Source: Dyadobacter pollutisoli (lineage in GTDB: Bacteria > Bacteroidota > Bacteroidia > Cytophagales > Spirosomataceae). Taken from it: a stretch of 64,000 bases of DNA. The translations under genes and the position numbers were made by a program. The stretch is taken from the NCBI RefSeq assembly GCF_026625565.1, contig NZ_CP112998.1:5792001-5856000 (forward strand), read 5' to 3'. Positions 31,522 through 40,199 of this stretch are shown one piece after another (position 1 is the first letter of the stretch; every line of letters begins with the position of its first letter). The notes beneath the pieces were generated by a model. That model had not been told where the DNA came from and did not search any database. It saw nothing but the letters and a program-made list of their open reading frames with translations.

Positions 31522-32769
31522 TTACTTATTCTGTGGAATAGTGATTTTAAATGTGCTCCCTTTGCCCAATGTACTTTCAAGGTCGAGCTTCCAGTGGTGC
31601 GCACGCACAATTTGCTTCACGTAGCTCAGCCCGATCCCGAACCCTTTCACATTATGTACGTCGCCATATGGAATCCGGAAAAACTGGTTGAAAATTTTCT
31701 TCTGGTACTCCGGCGCAATGCCAATTCCCTGGTCACGGACGGCTATCACCAGATACTTGCCTTTACTATATGTTTTAATGGCCACGTCGGGCACGTCGTC
31801 GGAGTATTTTAATGCATTGTCTATCAGATTATTGATCATACACCGGAAATGGAACGGATCTGCATAGATCACATTGTTTTCCGCGTGGCATTCAAATTGA
31901 ATTTTGTCTTCAAAAGGCATCAATATAGACCTGATCATTTCCTCAGCATTGAGCATTTCCTTCTCCAATGTCAGTGCATTGCGCTCCGCCTTTGCCATGG
32001 AGAGTACCATTTCAACCTGCCCCTGTAACCTCAAAATCTCATCCTGCACAATCTGTAAGTATCGTTTGTGGCGTGCTGGCTGGGTTACAATGTTGTCGGA
32101 ATTGAGTACATCTGCTGCGATACGGATCGTCGAAATAGGCGTTTGCAGTTCGTGGGTCATGTTATTTACAAAATCCCGCTGCACTTCTGAAAGTTGCTTC
32201 TGCCGCAAAATGACAAACAGGGCATAAGCAAAAAATGAAACGGCAACCAGGACCAGTATCGACGACCAGATGGCCCCATTGATACTACCGGCAAAATAGG
32301 TCTCCTGCTCCGGAAACCTTACCCCGAAATAGTACGGATACTTGTCGGTTTTGATCCAATTGGTCGTTTTGGTAGGGATTTTAGCATTGTTCTTCGTGCT
32401 AAGCGACATGCCATACCGCATTCTGTTGGTAGTACAGTCATATATCCCGACCTCAAAATCAGTGATCAGGTTGTGCTTTTGAAAGCTGTCTTTGATAAAA
32501 TGTTCGAGCAGGTCCGGCTGAGTGGTGGAATTGGTATTCACCAGAAAATACTCAGGCGACAATTGTTCCACCGGATTGGAAGTTTGCATGACCCCATTCA
32601 CGGACGCCAGCTTTCCGGCAACGTCCTGTAATGCTACGTGGGCGTTTTGGTTAAACTGACGGTGCCGCAGGTCCAAAGCTTGTTTCACCCAGTAGATCTG
32701 CGTGATCACAACCCCGATGATGAGCAGGGCCGAAAAAACAGTGAGTGATTGGATGGTACGTCTCGACAT
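31522..32769 (-). CDS. Membrane sensor histidine kinase
   Basis: 415 residues. Membrane segments at about 8-28 and 166-187 frame a periplasmic sensor region of about 135 residues. The dimerisation domain holds the phospho-acceptor His206 in NNMTHELQTP. The catalytic domain follows with an N box (MINNLIDNALKYSD), a G1 box (VRDQGIGIAPEYQ) and a G2 box (GFGIGLSYV). Its stop codon abuts the response-regulator start (31522/31521), so they form one two-component system, similar to RprX-RprY. No HAMP domain is evident. Signal unknown. Confidence 0.92.
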   Translation of the reverse strand: MSRRTIQSLTVFSALLIIGVVITQIYWVKQALDLRHRQFNQNAHVALQDVAGKLASVNGVMQTSNPVEQLSPEYFLVNTNSTTQPDLLEHFIKDSFQKHNLITDFEVGIYDCTTNRMRYGMSLSTKNNAKIPTKTTNWIKTDKYPYYFGVRFPEQETYFAGSINGAIWSSILVLVAVSFFAYALFVILRQKQLSEVQRDFVNNMTHELQTPISTIRIAADVLNSDNIVTQPARHKRYLQIVQDEILRLQGQVEMVLSMAKAERNALTLEKEMLNAEEMIRSILMPFEDKIQFECHAENNVIYADPFHFRCMINNLIDNALKYSDDVPDVAIKTYSKGKYLVIAVRDQGIGIAPEYQKKIFNQFFRIPYGDVHNVKGFGIGLSYVKQIVRAHHWKLDLESTLGKGSTFKITIPQNK

Positions 32770-32830
32770 TTGAAATTGATCTGACAGCTAAGTTAAGCCA
32801 TTGAGGATAAAATTCTGATCCTTCATGCTT

Positions 32831-33676
32831 TCAGGAATAATATTGTACCAAACCTTCCAGCGGAGATTTTAGTATCCTGCCAGCCTGTAACCCTTTCGTT
32901 TTCAATATATTTTTAAGGATATCCTGATAATAGAATGCAATGGAGCCTGTAAAATGTACTGGGTACTCCCCGGCATTTTCATGTTTCAGAATGTACTTTT
33001 CAATAAACAAACCAAACGCATTCTCTACCAGATTATGCATAAATGGATGTTTTATATTTTCAGCAATAAATTGGGAGAATGCCGCAAAATACCGGTTTGG
33101 ATATGGTTTTTTATATGCATGATCCAGTACATTCAACCGGTTTGTCTGAGGATATCTTTGAGCAAAATGTGCATGCAGGTCAGCCGGCAATTCATTTTGA
33201 AGGAAATGTACCACCAATGTTTTCCCAAGATATGACCCGCTCCCCTCGTCCCCCAGCCAGAAACCGAGCGACCCGATGGAACGTACTATATGACTGCCAT
33301 CATAAAAAGCATTGTTCGCGCCTGTACCTAATATACACGCAAGCCCGGGCGCATGTCCACACAGCCCGCGGGCCGCGCCGAGCATATCCGACGCCACTTC
33401 AATGGTATCCGCAGCGGGAATGCAATGTAACAAAGCACTCATGACTGGCCGGCTTGATTTTTCATCTGCGCAACCCGCCCCATAAAAAAACACCTTTTCG
33501 ACAGTGTCCGCAAGGTGCGGTAACACCTGTGTTTCCAGCACAGGAATGATTTCCTCGGCCGTTTGGTAAAAAGGATTGATTCCTGCCGATTGGAAATTTT
33601 TCGTTTCCGATCCGGAGCCAATCACCACCCAATCTGTTTTGGTAGATCCGCTGTCGGCGATTAAATAGGAAGTCAT
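32831..33676 (-). CDS. BadF/BcrA-type sugar kinase (N-acetylglucosamine kinase-like)
   Basis: 281 residues. Belongs to the BadF/BadG/BcrA/BcrD ATPase group, whose Bacteroidota members act as N-acetylglucosamine or related amino-sugar kinases. The phosphate-1 motif is LIADSGSTKTDWVV at the N-terminus; the second phosphate motif is CILGTGANNAFYDG (near 115-128); a GSLGFWLGDEGSGSYLG block follows that is shared by N-acetylglucosamine kinases. The length is normal. It precedes the cytochrome b5-like gene, with a dispersed repeat in the gap. A role in cell-wall or chitin sugar salvage is probable. Confidence 0.85.
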   Translation of the reverse strand: MTSYLIADSGSTKTDWVVIGSGSETKNFQSAGINPFYQTAEEIIPVLETQVLPHLADTVEKVFFYGAGCADEKSSRPVMSALLHCIPAADTIEVASDMLGAARGLCGHAPGLACILGTGANNAFYDGSHIVRSIGSLGFWLGDEGSGSYLGKTLVVHFLQNELPADLHAHFAQRYPQTNRLNVLDHAYKKPYPNRYFAAFSQFIAENIKHPFMHNLVENAFGLFIEKYILKHENAGEYPVHFTGSIAFYYQDILKNILKTKGLQAGRILKSPLEGLVQYYS

Positions 33677-33679
33677 AGT

Positions 33680-33711
33680 GGCTGTCGGCTTTCAGCTGTC
33701 GGCTGTCGGCC
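33680..33711. repeat. GGCCGACAGCC-type repeat, third copy
   Basis: GCTGTCGGCTTTCAGCTGTC followed by GGCTGTCGGCC. Same core words as the elements at 6681-6747 and 12507-12584, 25 kb away from the T6SS locus. It fills the gap between the kinase start and the end of the cytochrome b5-like gene (15 bases from its stop). Confidence 0.65.
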
Positions 33712-33726
33712 ATTGAATGATAATTG

Positions 33727-33969
33727 TTAGTTGGAATGTTCCTTTTGTAGCTTACCTATTGCATTGAAACGTTCGAAAACGCGCTCGGTATGCGGGGCAT
33801 CGCCCAGTTCTTTGGTCAGGTCCTGCCCGGCCCAATGCTCATAATGATGGCCGTTCCGCCACAGCCGGGAGGTACTTACGTCGTAAATAATTCCTTTGTA
33901 TGCACACCAGATTTCCTCCCGGTCCTGCCCGTTTCGAAGCGCCAATTGTGCCCTTGTGTATTCCTTCAT
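33727..33969 (-). CDS. Small cytochrome b5-like heme-binding protein
   Basis: 80 residues, only the b5-like domain. The pattern fits the cytochrome b5/steroid-binding family: YTRAQLALRNGQDREEIWCAYKGIIYDVS (family: aL-x-x-h-x-x-x-x-d-x-W-v-x-i-x-G-x-V-Y-D-v-t), then a His-rich turn (GHHYEHWAGQDLT; candidate ligands His41, His42 or His45) and DAPHTERVF with His60. The usual HPGG is replaced by GHHYEH. No signal peptide or membrane anchor, so cytoplasmic. Partner enzyme unknown. Confidence 0.78.
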   Translation of the reverse strand: MKEYTRAQLALRNGQDREEIWCAYKGIIYDVSTSRLWRNGHHYEHWAGQDLTKELGDAPHTERVFERFNAIGKLQKEHSN

Positions 33970-34092
33970 TTTAAACTTTTAGCCCGCAATTTAATGATAA
34001 CGCTCATTCGGCAGGAAATTAAAAATGATCTTCCGGGAATATTTTGATAATAAGACTAAAAAGTAGGAACTTGGCGTTTTGTTAAGACATTC

Positions 34093-34560
34093 ATGAAAAT
34101 AAATATGAAAAAAAGTTACTCTCTTCTTTGGTGTACGATACTGGTTCTTACATTGGCCGCAACCGGGTGTAAGAAAAAAGTAAAGCCGGTATCCGAGCGC
34201 ATCGCAAAGGCCTGGACTGCAGAAACTGTGAAACATGGAAGTACAACCGTTTACACCAGGGGAGGATCTAATAACACCACTCCTGCTTATTCAGGGTTCA
34301 GACTTACATTAACCAATGCTTCCGGCGCCAAAACGGTATCTTTTACAGACGTTGACGGAACTACATTCACTGGAAACTGGGACCTGGAAGGCGATTCCAA
34401 ACTTATTTTGAAAGATCTTACGCCTCCTCCAACCGGAAGCGGCGGTACGCTGGAATTCACTATTACTTCGCTTGACGATGCCAAAGTGGTGCTGACACGC
34501 CTGAAAGCAAGTCCGAAAACAGGTGGCTCTATCAATGAATATACATTGACGAATCCATAA
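34093..34560 (+). CDS. Small lipoprotein, lipocalin-like
   Basis: 155 residues. Signal peptide and lipobox (LTLAATGC, Cys26 counting from the first ATG). The mature part is a short beta-rich domain: an AKAWTAETVKHGSTTVY opening, SGFRLTLTNASGAKTV and TTFTGNWDLEGDSKLIL. This resembles the lipocalin-like lipoproteins of Bacteroidota in which a W-x-x-x-x-V start is followed by a T-G-x-W-x-l core. No function can be given. The ATG at 34105 is an alternative start. A strong terminator follows. It is transcribed divergently from the cytochrome b5-like gene. Confidence 0.7.
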   Translation: MKINMKKSYSLLWCTILVLTLAATGCKKKVKPVSERIAKAWTAETVKHGSTTVYTRGGSNNTTPAYSGFRLTLTNASGAKTVSFTDVDGTTFTGNWDLEGDSKLILKDLTPPPTGSGGTLEFTITSLDDAKVVLTRLKASPKTGGSINEYTLTNP

Positions 34561-34587
34561 GTATAATCTAACCCTTTATATATTTCA

Positions 34588-34629
34588 AAAAGCGAAGCCA
34601 TTTCTTTCGGGAAGTGGCTTCGCTTTTTT
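34588..34629 (+). terminator. Intrinsic terminator after the small lipoprotein gene
   Basis: AAAAGCGAAGCCA pairs with TGGCTTCGCTTTT around an 11-14 base loop, continuing into a run of T. It stands 28 bases past the stop codon and ends 16 bases before thiL. Confidence 0.85.
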
Positions 34630-34644
34630 GTCTAATTTTGTATC

Positions 34645-35664
34645 ATGGAAACAAGAACTGAAATAAGCAGCCTGGGAGAATTCGGGTTGATTAAAAGAAT
34701 AAATGAAGGAATAAAAATTTCTTTACCTGATACCATTAAAGGAATAGGCGACGATGCGGCGGTGATCGACACGGGTGAAGAATACGGGTTGCTAACTTCT
34801 GATATGCTGCTCGAAGGCGTTCATTTTGACCTTACGTTTTTTCCGCTGAAACATCTGGGCTACAAGGCCATTGCCATTAATGTGTCCGACATTGCTGCGA
34901 TGAATGGTACCCCGCGGCAAGTGACCGTTAACCTTGCATTGAGCAACCGGTTTTCTGTGGAAGCCATTGACGAGCTATATGCTGGTATGAAAGCGGCCTG
35001 CAAGGACTTTAATGTTGACCTGGTAGGAGGTGATACTTCTTCTTCGAGATCGGGACTACTGATATCAGTGAGCGTTTTTGGTAAAGTCAACAAAGAAAAA
35101 GTTACCTATCGCTATACTGCCAAACCTAATGATCTGATCTGCGTGACCGGGGATTTGGGCGGTGCCTATCTTGGATTACAGCTGCTGGAAAGGGAAAAAC
35201 AAGTGTTTCTTGCGAACCCCGAAATGCAGCCTGAATTGGATGGAAAAGATTACGTGGTTCAGCGGCAGCTGCGCCCGGAGGCGAGAATGGACGTAATTTA
35301 CGAACTCGCTGAGGCTGGCGTAGTACCGACAGCCATGATCGACGTTTCCGACGGACTTGCTTCTGACTTGCTACATATTTGCGCGCAATCTGGCGTAGGA
35401 GCGGTGATTTTTGAAGAAAGATTGCCTATCGACGAACAGACTTACCTGGCCGCTTCGGAGTTGAACATTGGCCCGGTGACTGCCGCCATGAATGGTGGAG
35501 AAGACTATGAGTTGCTTTTTACCGTCTCGCAAGCTTCTTACGAACTCATTAAGAACAATCCCAAGATCAGTTTTATTGGCTACACCACAGCTAATAAGGA
35601 AGAAATCGTACTGCATACAAAAGGCGACAGCCGGGTGCCGATTACGGCCCAGGGTTGGAGCTGA
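34645..35664 (+). CDS. thiL: Thiamine-monophosphate kinase
   Basis: 339 residues. ThiL makes thiamine diphosphate from thiamine monophosphate and ATP. Family motifs: LGEFGLIKRI at the N-terminus, GIGDDAAVID (metal and phosphate binding), LLTSDMLLEGVHFD, KAIAINVSDIAAMNGTP, LVGGDTSSSR, and IDVSDGLASDLLHI near the C-terminal half. All the Asp residues that bind Mg are seen. The length is normal. It stands alone between two terminators. Confidence 0.95.
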   Translation: METRTEISSLGEFGLIKRINEGIKISLPDTIKGIGDDAAVIDTGEEYGLLTSDMLLEGVHFDLTFFPLKHLGYKAIAINVSDIAAMNGTPRQVTVNLALSNRFSVEAIDELYAGMKAACKDFNVDLVGGDTSSSRSGLLISVSVFGKVNKEKVTYRYTAKPNDLICVTGDLGGAYLGLQLLEREKQVFLANPEMQPELDGKDYVVQRQLRPEARMDVIYELAEAGVVPTAMIDVSDGLASDLLHICAQSGVGAVIFEERLPIDEQTYLAASELNIGPVTAAMNGGEDYELLFTVSQASYELIKNNPKISFIGYTTANKEEIVLHTKGDSRVPITAQGWS

Positions 35665-35688
35665 ACATCATATAATCTTCGTTTTTGG

Positions 35689-35719
35689 AAAGCATAACCT
35701 ACCCGGTTATGCTTTTTTA
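35689..35719 (+). terminator. Intrinsic terminator after thiL
   Basis: AAGCATAACC pairs with GGTTATGCTT around TACC/ACCC, followed by TTTTATTT. It starts 25 bases after the thiL stop codon. Confidence 0.88.
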
Positions 35720-35796
35720 TTTGGCGCGCAACCATCAGAATGTTTCGGTCGTATTCACAATAAACCAATTCATCTCTAACAAAAAATAAGAAATCC

Positions 35797-36654
35797 ATGA
35801 AAATCTTTTCTGTTTCCCGCATGCTACTTGCACTGGGATTTTTAATGGCCGTCACGGTCTCCTGTTCCGATGACGACGAACCTACTCCCACACCGGTTAT
35901 CCCCAACGATATTCAGCTCAAAGACACACAGACATTAGGCAAGGTTTTGACTGACAAGGACGGTAAGACGCTTTATTTCTTCACAAAAGACGTTGCAGGC
36001 ACTTCTGTTTGCTCGGGCGGCTGCGCGACCAAGTGGCCGATATTTTCAGTTACGGATTTAGCGAAAATGAAACTGGATGCGGGATTAACTGCTGCCGATT
36101 TCGGAACGATCACCAGAGCGGACGGAAAACCACAGACCACATACAAAGGATGGCCTTTGTACTACTACCAGGACGATGCCGCAGCGGGCGAGTTGAAAGG
36201 TGAAAATGTAGGCGGAGTCTGGTTTGTAGCCAAGCCAACTTATACCATCATGCTGGCAAATGCCCAGCTCGTAGGTAATGATGGCAAGTCGTACAAAGCG
36301 GATTACACAGAAGGAACAGCTGATACCCAGTTCTTCGTGGATGCTATGGGCCGCACGCTTTACGCTTTTGCGAGAGACTCTACAAACAATAATAACTTCA
36401 CGACCAACGACGCGACGCATGATGCAACATGGCCGATCTATACCGCTGAGGTTACCGACATTCCCTCAGGGATCGACAAAGCGTTATTCACAACCATTGA
36501 TGTTTTCGGCAAAAAACAATTGACCTACAAAGGATGGCCATTGTACTATTTCGGCCTGGACGGTACTACCAGGGGCGCTACGAAAGGAGTAAGCGTTCCA
36601 AAACCGGGTATTTGGCCGATTGTTAACAAGGATTCACCCAACGCACCGAAATAA
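35797..36654 (+). CDS. Lipoprotein with duplicated COG4315 repeats
   Basis: 285 residues. A lipobox (AVTVSC, Cys23) is followed by an acidic, Pro/Thr-rich spacer. Two pairs of 'secreted repeat of unknown function' units follow: LTDKDGKTLYFFTKD...CSGGCATKWP and KPQTTYKGWPLYYYQDD, then VDAMGRTLYAFARD...DATWP and KKQLTYKGWPLYYFGLD. The G-K/R-T-L-Y-F/A-F and Y-K-G-W-P-L-Y-Y words define the family, which is found on bacterial surfaces and has no assigned reaction. The Cys pair (SVCSGGC) in the first half is absent from the second. Confidence 0.85.
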   Translation: MKIFSVSRMLLALGFLMAVTVSCSDDDEPTPTPVIPNDIQLKDTQTLGKVLTDKDGKTLYFFTKDVAGTSVCSGGCATKWPIFSVTDLAKMKLDAGLTAADFGTITRADGKPQTTYKGWPLYYYQDDAAAGELKGENVGGVWFVAKPTYTIMLANAQLVGNDGKSYKADYTEGTADTQFFVDAMGRTLYAFARDSTNNNNFTTNDATHDATWPIYTAEVTDIPSGIDKALFTTIDVFGKKQLTYKGWPLYYFGLDGTTRGATKGVSVPKPGIWPIVNKDSPNAPK

Positions 36655-36680
36655 GTCGGCTTATTACAACAACGTATCGC

Positions 36681-36717
36681 AAAAGTGGCTTCCTGTACGG
36701 AAGCCACTTTTTGTTTA
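36681..36717. terminator. Bidirectional terminator between lipoprotein and aminotransferase genes
   Basis: AAAAGTGGCTTCC and GGAAGCCACTTTT form a 13-base stem with a 4-base loop, with T-rich tails in both directions. The genes on either side converge on it; its right edge overlaps the aminotransferase stop codon. Confidence 0.85.
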
Positions 36718-37545
36718 TTTGCCCCAATCTGCAACCAGTTTTTCAAATAACTCCTGCAAGAACAATGTACGCTTTCCAGCCAATCCGTTTCCGACCGGCA
36801 CGTCGCCGATCTGCACGACGGGCATCACCCATTTAGTGGTACTGGTTGTAAAGGCCTCATCAGCCGTAATGACTTCCTTGTAAGAAACTGGTCGCACTTC
36901 TACGTCAAAATGTGGCTTGGCGAGTTCCATCACGACCCGCCGTGTGATGCCGTTCAGGATATTCCTGTCTGAGGTAACCAGTTTATCGCCTTTAAAAATA
37001 AACACGTTGCTCCTCGTGAGCTCGCTTACTTCTCCGTCTTTGTGAAAAAGCAGGTCCGCAGCCTGCTGGCGTTTCAATTCATCGGCCATGAGCACCATAT
37101 GCACATAGTTCGTAGTTTTCACCTCCGGCAGATCGCGTACATATTCGTATGGTAACACTTTGATCCCTTTCAGTCGCCCAGCTGGATTATCCTGCGGTAA
37201 AGGTTCGGTTCGGATCAGGAAATTGGGCTGTACCACATGCACGCTGTCAGGCGCGTATCCGCCTGTGAGTACAAACCGGAACGCAACCTCCTGCTCGCCC
37301 GACAATGCATGCAGGTCAGCGAGTGCTTTTTCTGTATCTCCCTTTGAAACCGGTAACTCCAATTTTAACAATCTGGCTGAATTTTCGAACCGCTGCCAGT
37401 AATCGTCCCAGCGAAACGGAACTCCATTATATGTCCTGAAATAGTCGAAAAGGCCATAACCGCGCAGTAACCCGAGGTCATTGGTTTTGAAAACCGCGCT
37501 GTTGATATCAATAATGTCTCCGTTGAAATATTGGTGAAAAGGCAT
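36715..37545 (-). CDS. Class IV PLP aminotransferase (branched-chain/4-amino-4-deoxychorismate lyase type)
   Basis: 276 residues, the length of fold-type IV enzymes. The PLP lysine is Lys143 in EVKTTNYVH. Upstream are the phosphate/dimer motifs GLLRGYGLFDYFRTY and RFVLTGGY; downstream come EVSELTRSNVFIFKGD (the family's E-x-x-x-N-l-F) and NGITRRVVMEL, then AFTTSTTKWVMPV. This group covers branched-chain aminotransferase, D-amino acid aminotransferase and aminodeoxychorismate lyase, and sequence alone does not decide between them. Bacteroidota members are often annotated as branched-chain type. Confidence 0.85.
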   Translation of the reverse strand: MPFHQYFNGDIIDINSAVFKTNDLGLLRGYGLFDYFRTYNGVPFRWDDYWQRFENSARLLKLELPVSKGDTEKALADLHALSGEQEVAFRFVLTGGYAPDSVHVVQPNFLIRTEPLPQDNPAGRLKGIKVLPYEYVRDLPEVKTTNYVHMVLMADELKRQQAADLLFHKDGEVSELTRSNVFIFKGDKLVTSDRNILNGITRRVVMELAKPHFDVEVRPVSYKEVITADEAFTTSTTKWVMPVVQIGDVPVGNGLAGKRTLFLQELFEKLVADWGK

Positions 37546-37702
37546 GTGGAAGTGTTTAAAGAATACGATTCATTCAGTGCCAAAGGTAGGGAAATGTAGC
37601 TTATTCAGGGATATTTCCCTACTTTGCATACATCTCCGGACAAACAAAAACGTTACAATATAATCTGAGGCCTGCAACAGGCAGACTGCTATTTTACTGC
37701 GA

Positions 37703-38677
37703 ATGATCAAACCCGAACAACTCCTTCAAACACTTCAAATAGAATTTGACAAACATTCTTACGGAGAAAATCCCGCGGAACTGTACGACCCCATAGCATA
37801 CATTATGGCACTGGGCGGAAAACGTTTTCGTCCATTACTGACATTACTTGCCACGTCCATTTACAGCGAGGATTGGGGAAAAGCGATCAAACCTGCTATG
37901 GCGGTAGAGGTTTTTCACAACTTCACATTAATGCATGACGATATCATGGACCGCGCCCCGCTCAGACGCGGTAAACCGACGGTTCACGAAAAATGGAATG
38001 CTAACACCGCGATATTATCCGGCGATGTGATGCTGATCAGGGCTTATGATCTGCTGCTGGACGTTCCAAAAGATAAATTACGCCTGGTACTGGCCCGTTT
38101 TAACCAAACCGCAGCGGAAGTGTGTGAAGGGCAGCAGCTGGACATGAATTTTGAAACAAGGTGGAATGTTACCGAGGAAGAGTACATTGGAATGATCAGG
38201 CTGAAAACTTCGGTACTACTGGGATTTGCCCTGGAACTGGGCGGAATCATCGGAGGGGCTGACGAGAATGCCATTCAACTGCTTTATTCTGCCGGTGAAA
38301 ACATGGGAATAGGATTTCAACTTAAAGATGATTTGCTTGATGTATATGGCGATCCAACCAAGTTCGGGAAGCAGGTAGGAGGTGACATTATTGCCAACAA
38401 AAAAACTTTCCTGCTCATTGAAGCATTGTCCAAAGCGGAAGGTACCGTGAAAGCCGAGCTGGAAAAATGGATTGAAATGAAAACTTTTGACAATGATGAA
38501 AAAGTGAATGCTGTCCGGAATATTTACGAAACACTGGACATTCGCACATTCACCGAGCAAAAAATCAACGCATACTTTGCCAAAGGACTTGCAAGCCTCA
38601 ACGAGCTAAGCATAGACGAATCGCGCAAGGAGCCGTTACTGCAATTTGCCCAGCAGCTTGTGGAGCGGGAAAAATAA
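37703..38677 (+). CDS. Trans-isoprenyl diphosphate synthase
   Basis: 324 residues. It condenses isopentenyl diphosphate with allylic diphosphates to make a linear prenyl chain. The two Asp-rich metal sites are complete: DDIMD at 79-83 and DDLLD at 209-213. The substrate motif GGKRFRP (38-44) and RRGKPTVHEKW are also standard. Phe74, five residues before the first Asp site, could limit chain length, so a C15-C20 product is more likely than a long quinone tail; this remains uncertain. It starts a co-directional pair with the rhomboid gene (26-base gap). Confidence 0.93.
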   Translation: MIKPEQLLQTLQIEFDKHSYGENPAELYDPIAYIMALGGKRFRPLLTLLATSIYSEDWGKAIKPAMAVEVFHNFTLMHDDIMDRAPLRRGKPTVHEKWNANTAILSGDVMLIRAYDLLLDVPKDKLRLVLARFNQTAAEVCEGQQLDMNFETRWNVTEEEYIGMIRLKTSVLLGFALELGGIIGGADENAIQLLYSAGENMGIGFQLKDDLLDVYGDPTKFGKQVGGDIIANKKTFLLIEALSKAEGTVKAELEKWIEMKTFDNDEKVNAVRNIYETLDIRTFTEQKINAYFAKGLASLNELSIDESRKEPLLQFAQQLVEREK

Positions 38678-38703
38678 TTTTAAACGTCAACATTCAAAAT
38701 TCT

Positions 38704-39324
38704 ATGTCGATTACCCTCATACTAGTCATTATCACATCCGGGATCAGCTATTACGCGTTCAATAATTACAGCCTGATGGATAAGCTGATCCTGAATCCTT
38801 ACCGGGTTAGCAAATACAATGAATACTACCGTTTTGTGACCTCAGGCTTTGTACACGCGGATTTCGGCCACCTGATCTTCAATATGCTGAGTTTGTGGTT
38901 TGTAGGCGAAAGCATTGAAAGGCTGTTTTCTATGCTTTTCGGGCCGAGCGGGACCATTTATTATCTGTTTTTGTATATCGTCGGAATCATTGTGTCCGAC
39001 ATACCGACATTTCTGAAACACCGCAACAATTCCAAATACAATTCTCTGGGTGCTTCGGGAGGAGTTTCTGCTGTGCTTTTCGCTACGATACTTTATGCGC
39101 CTTTGATGACGGTATCACTGTACTTCTTTATTCAGATGCCGGGATTTATTTTCGGTCTTCTGTTCCTGGGATATTCGCTTTACGAAGCAAAACGCGGAAC
39201 GAGCTACGTCAACCACAGTGCACACATGTATGGCGCATTGTTCGGGATGATCTTTATGGCCGTGGTGTACCCGCCAGCAGTGCCGGGTTTTTTTGAGCAG
39301 ATATTATCCTGGCGGTTATTTTAA
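38704..39324 (+). CDS. Rhomboid intramembrane serine protease
   Basis: 206 residues, six probable membrane segments. Rhomboids cut other membrane proteins within the bilayer with a Ser-His dyad. The Ser motif is LGASGGVS with Ser118; the catalytic His is His174 in NHSAHMYGALFG. The N-terminal side has the typical RFVTSGFVHADFGHLIFNMLSL block with its conserved His and Asn. It uses GASGG rather than the usual GxSG plus variable residue. Its end overlaps the opposing psd gene by 9 bases. Confidence 0.93.
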   Translation: MSITLILVIITSGISYYAFNNYSLMDKLILNPYRVSKYNEYYRFVTSGFVHADFGHLIFNMLSLWFVGESIERLFSMLFGPSGTIYYLFLYIVGIIVSDIPTFLKHRNNSKYNSLGASGGVSAVLFATILYAPLMTVSLYFFIQMPGFIFGLLFLGYSLYEAKRGTSYVNHSAHMYGALFGMIFMAVVYPPAVPGFFEQILSWRLF

Positions 39325-39975
39325 TTCCGCCAGCACAGTTACGCTTCCTACTGTTTTGTCTTGCAGGTTAACCTTGATTTCGGCATCGAGCGGGAGGAAT
39401 ATATCCACCCGTGAACCGAATTTGATGAAACCCATTTCAGTGCTCTGTTCCACCTGATCGCCTTCCTTCACGTACCAGCGGATACGTCGTGCTGCCGCGC
39501 CGGCAATTTGCCTGAATAAAACGTCGATGCCTTCCACTGTACGGATCACGACAGTCGTGCGCTCATTATCGGTACTGGATTTGGGATGCCAGGCTACCAG
39601 GTACAAGCCAGGGTGATATTTAAAATATTGAATAACACCACTCACCGGGTTCCAGTTGATATGGACATTAAGAGGCGACATAAAAATACTCACCTGCCTG
39701 CGGGGGCCTTTAAAATATTCGCTTTCGACTACTTCCTCAATCACAACCACCTTCCCATCGCAGGGGGCGACGATCTGGCGGTCACTTTTATGTACCGTTC
39801 TGGTGGGTACACGGAAAAACTGAACTACAAGCAGGAAGACAATAACACTACCGATCAGTACAAGCCTGGGGATCCAGTAGCCTTCCGGAAGGAGATAGTT
39901 TATACCTAAGTTTATCAAAATCAATATGATGGCCGTCACAGCCATGATGGTATATCCTTCTCTATGCAGTTTCAT
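39316..39975 (-). CDS. psd: Phosphatidylserine decarboxylase (short type)
   Basis: 219 residues, the short PSD-A form common in Bacteroidota. It makes phosphatidylethanolamine. A double membrane-associated N-terminus (about 9-52) precedes the catalytic part: IVAPCDGKVVVIE, SIFMSPLNVHINW with the active His, and the self-processing site MGFIKFGSRVDIFLP. There Ser188 after Gly becomes the pyruvoyl cofactor. The gene ends inside the last codons of the convergent rhomboid gene. Confidence 0.93.
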   Translation of the reverse strand: MKLHREGYTIMAVTAIILILINLGINYLLPEGYWIPRLVLIGSVIVFLLVVQFFRVPTRTVHKSDRQIVAPCDGKVVVIEEVVESEYFKGPRRQVSIFMSPLNVHINWNPVSGVIQYFKYHPGLYLVAWHPKSSTDNERTTVVIRTVEGIDVLFRQIAGAAARRIRWYVKEGDQVEQSTEMGFIKFGSRVDIFLPLDAEIKVNLQDKTVGSVTVLAELK

Positions 39976-40043
39976 GCAGGTTTATGTTTCGTTAATGTTC
40001 GTCTCTGAAATACAAATATCGTATAAATACTGATTTCCTTTCA

Positions 40044-40083
40044 ATCAAAAAGCCCTGCCGATCTGATTTAGAAAGGCAGGGCC
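40044..40083 (-). terminator. Intrinsic terminator downstream of secA
   Basis: Minus strand: GCCCTGCC pairs with GGCAGGGC around a 15-base loop and continues into TTTTTGATTG. It lies about 115 bases past the secA stop, beyond the palindromic repeat block at 40111-40197. Confidence 0.7.
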
Positions 40084-40110
40084 CGGATATTTCACTTAAT
40101 TAATATATAG

Positions 40111-40197
40111 TCATTCATTGTCATTTATTGTCATTTGTTGTCAGGTGTGGTCATTTGTTGTCATGACAACAAATGACCACACCTGAAGACAAATGAC
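40111..40197. repeat. TCATTTGTTG decamer array with a 46-base perfect palindrome
   Basis: Ten-base units (TCATTCATTG, TCATTTATTG, TCATTTGTTG, TCAGGTGTGG, TCATTTGTTG) run to a centre at 40163/40164, after which their reverse complements follow. Bases 40141-40186 form an uninterrupted palindrome; pairing continues with two mismatches to 40197. The block ends 2 bases behind the secA stop codon. The array at 56022-56185 has the same decamer words. Confidence 0.85.
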
Positions 40198-40199
40198 TT

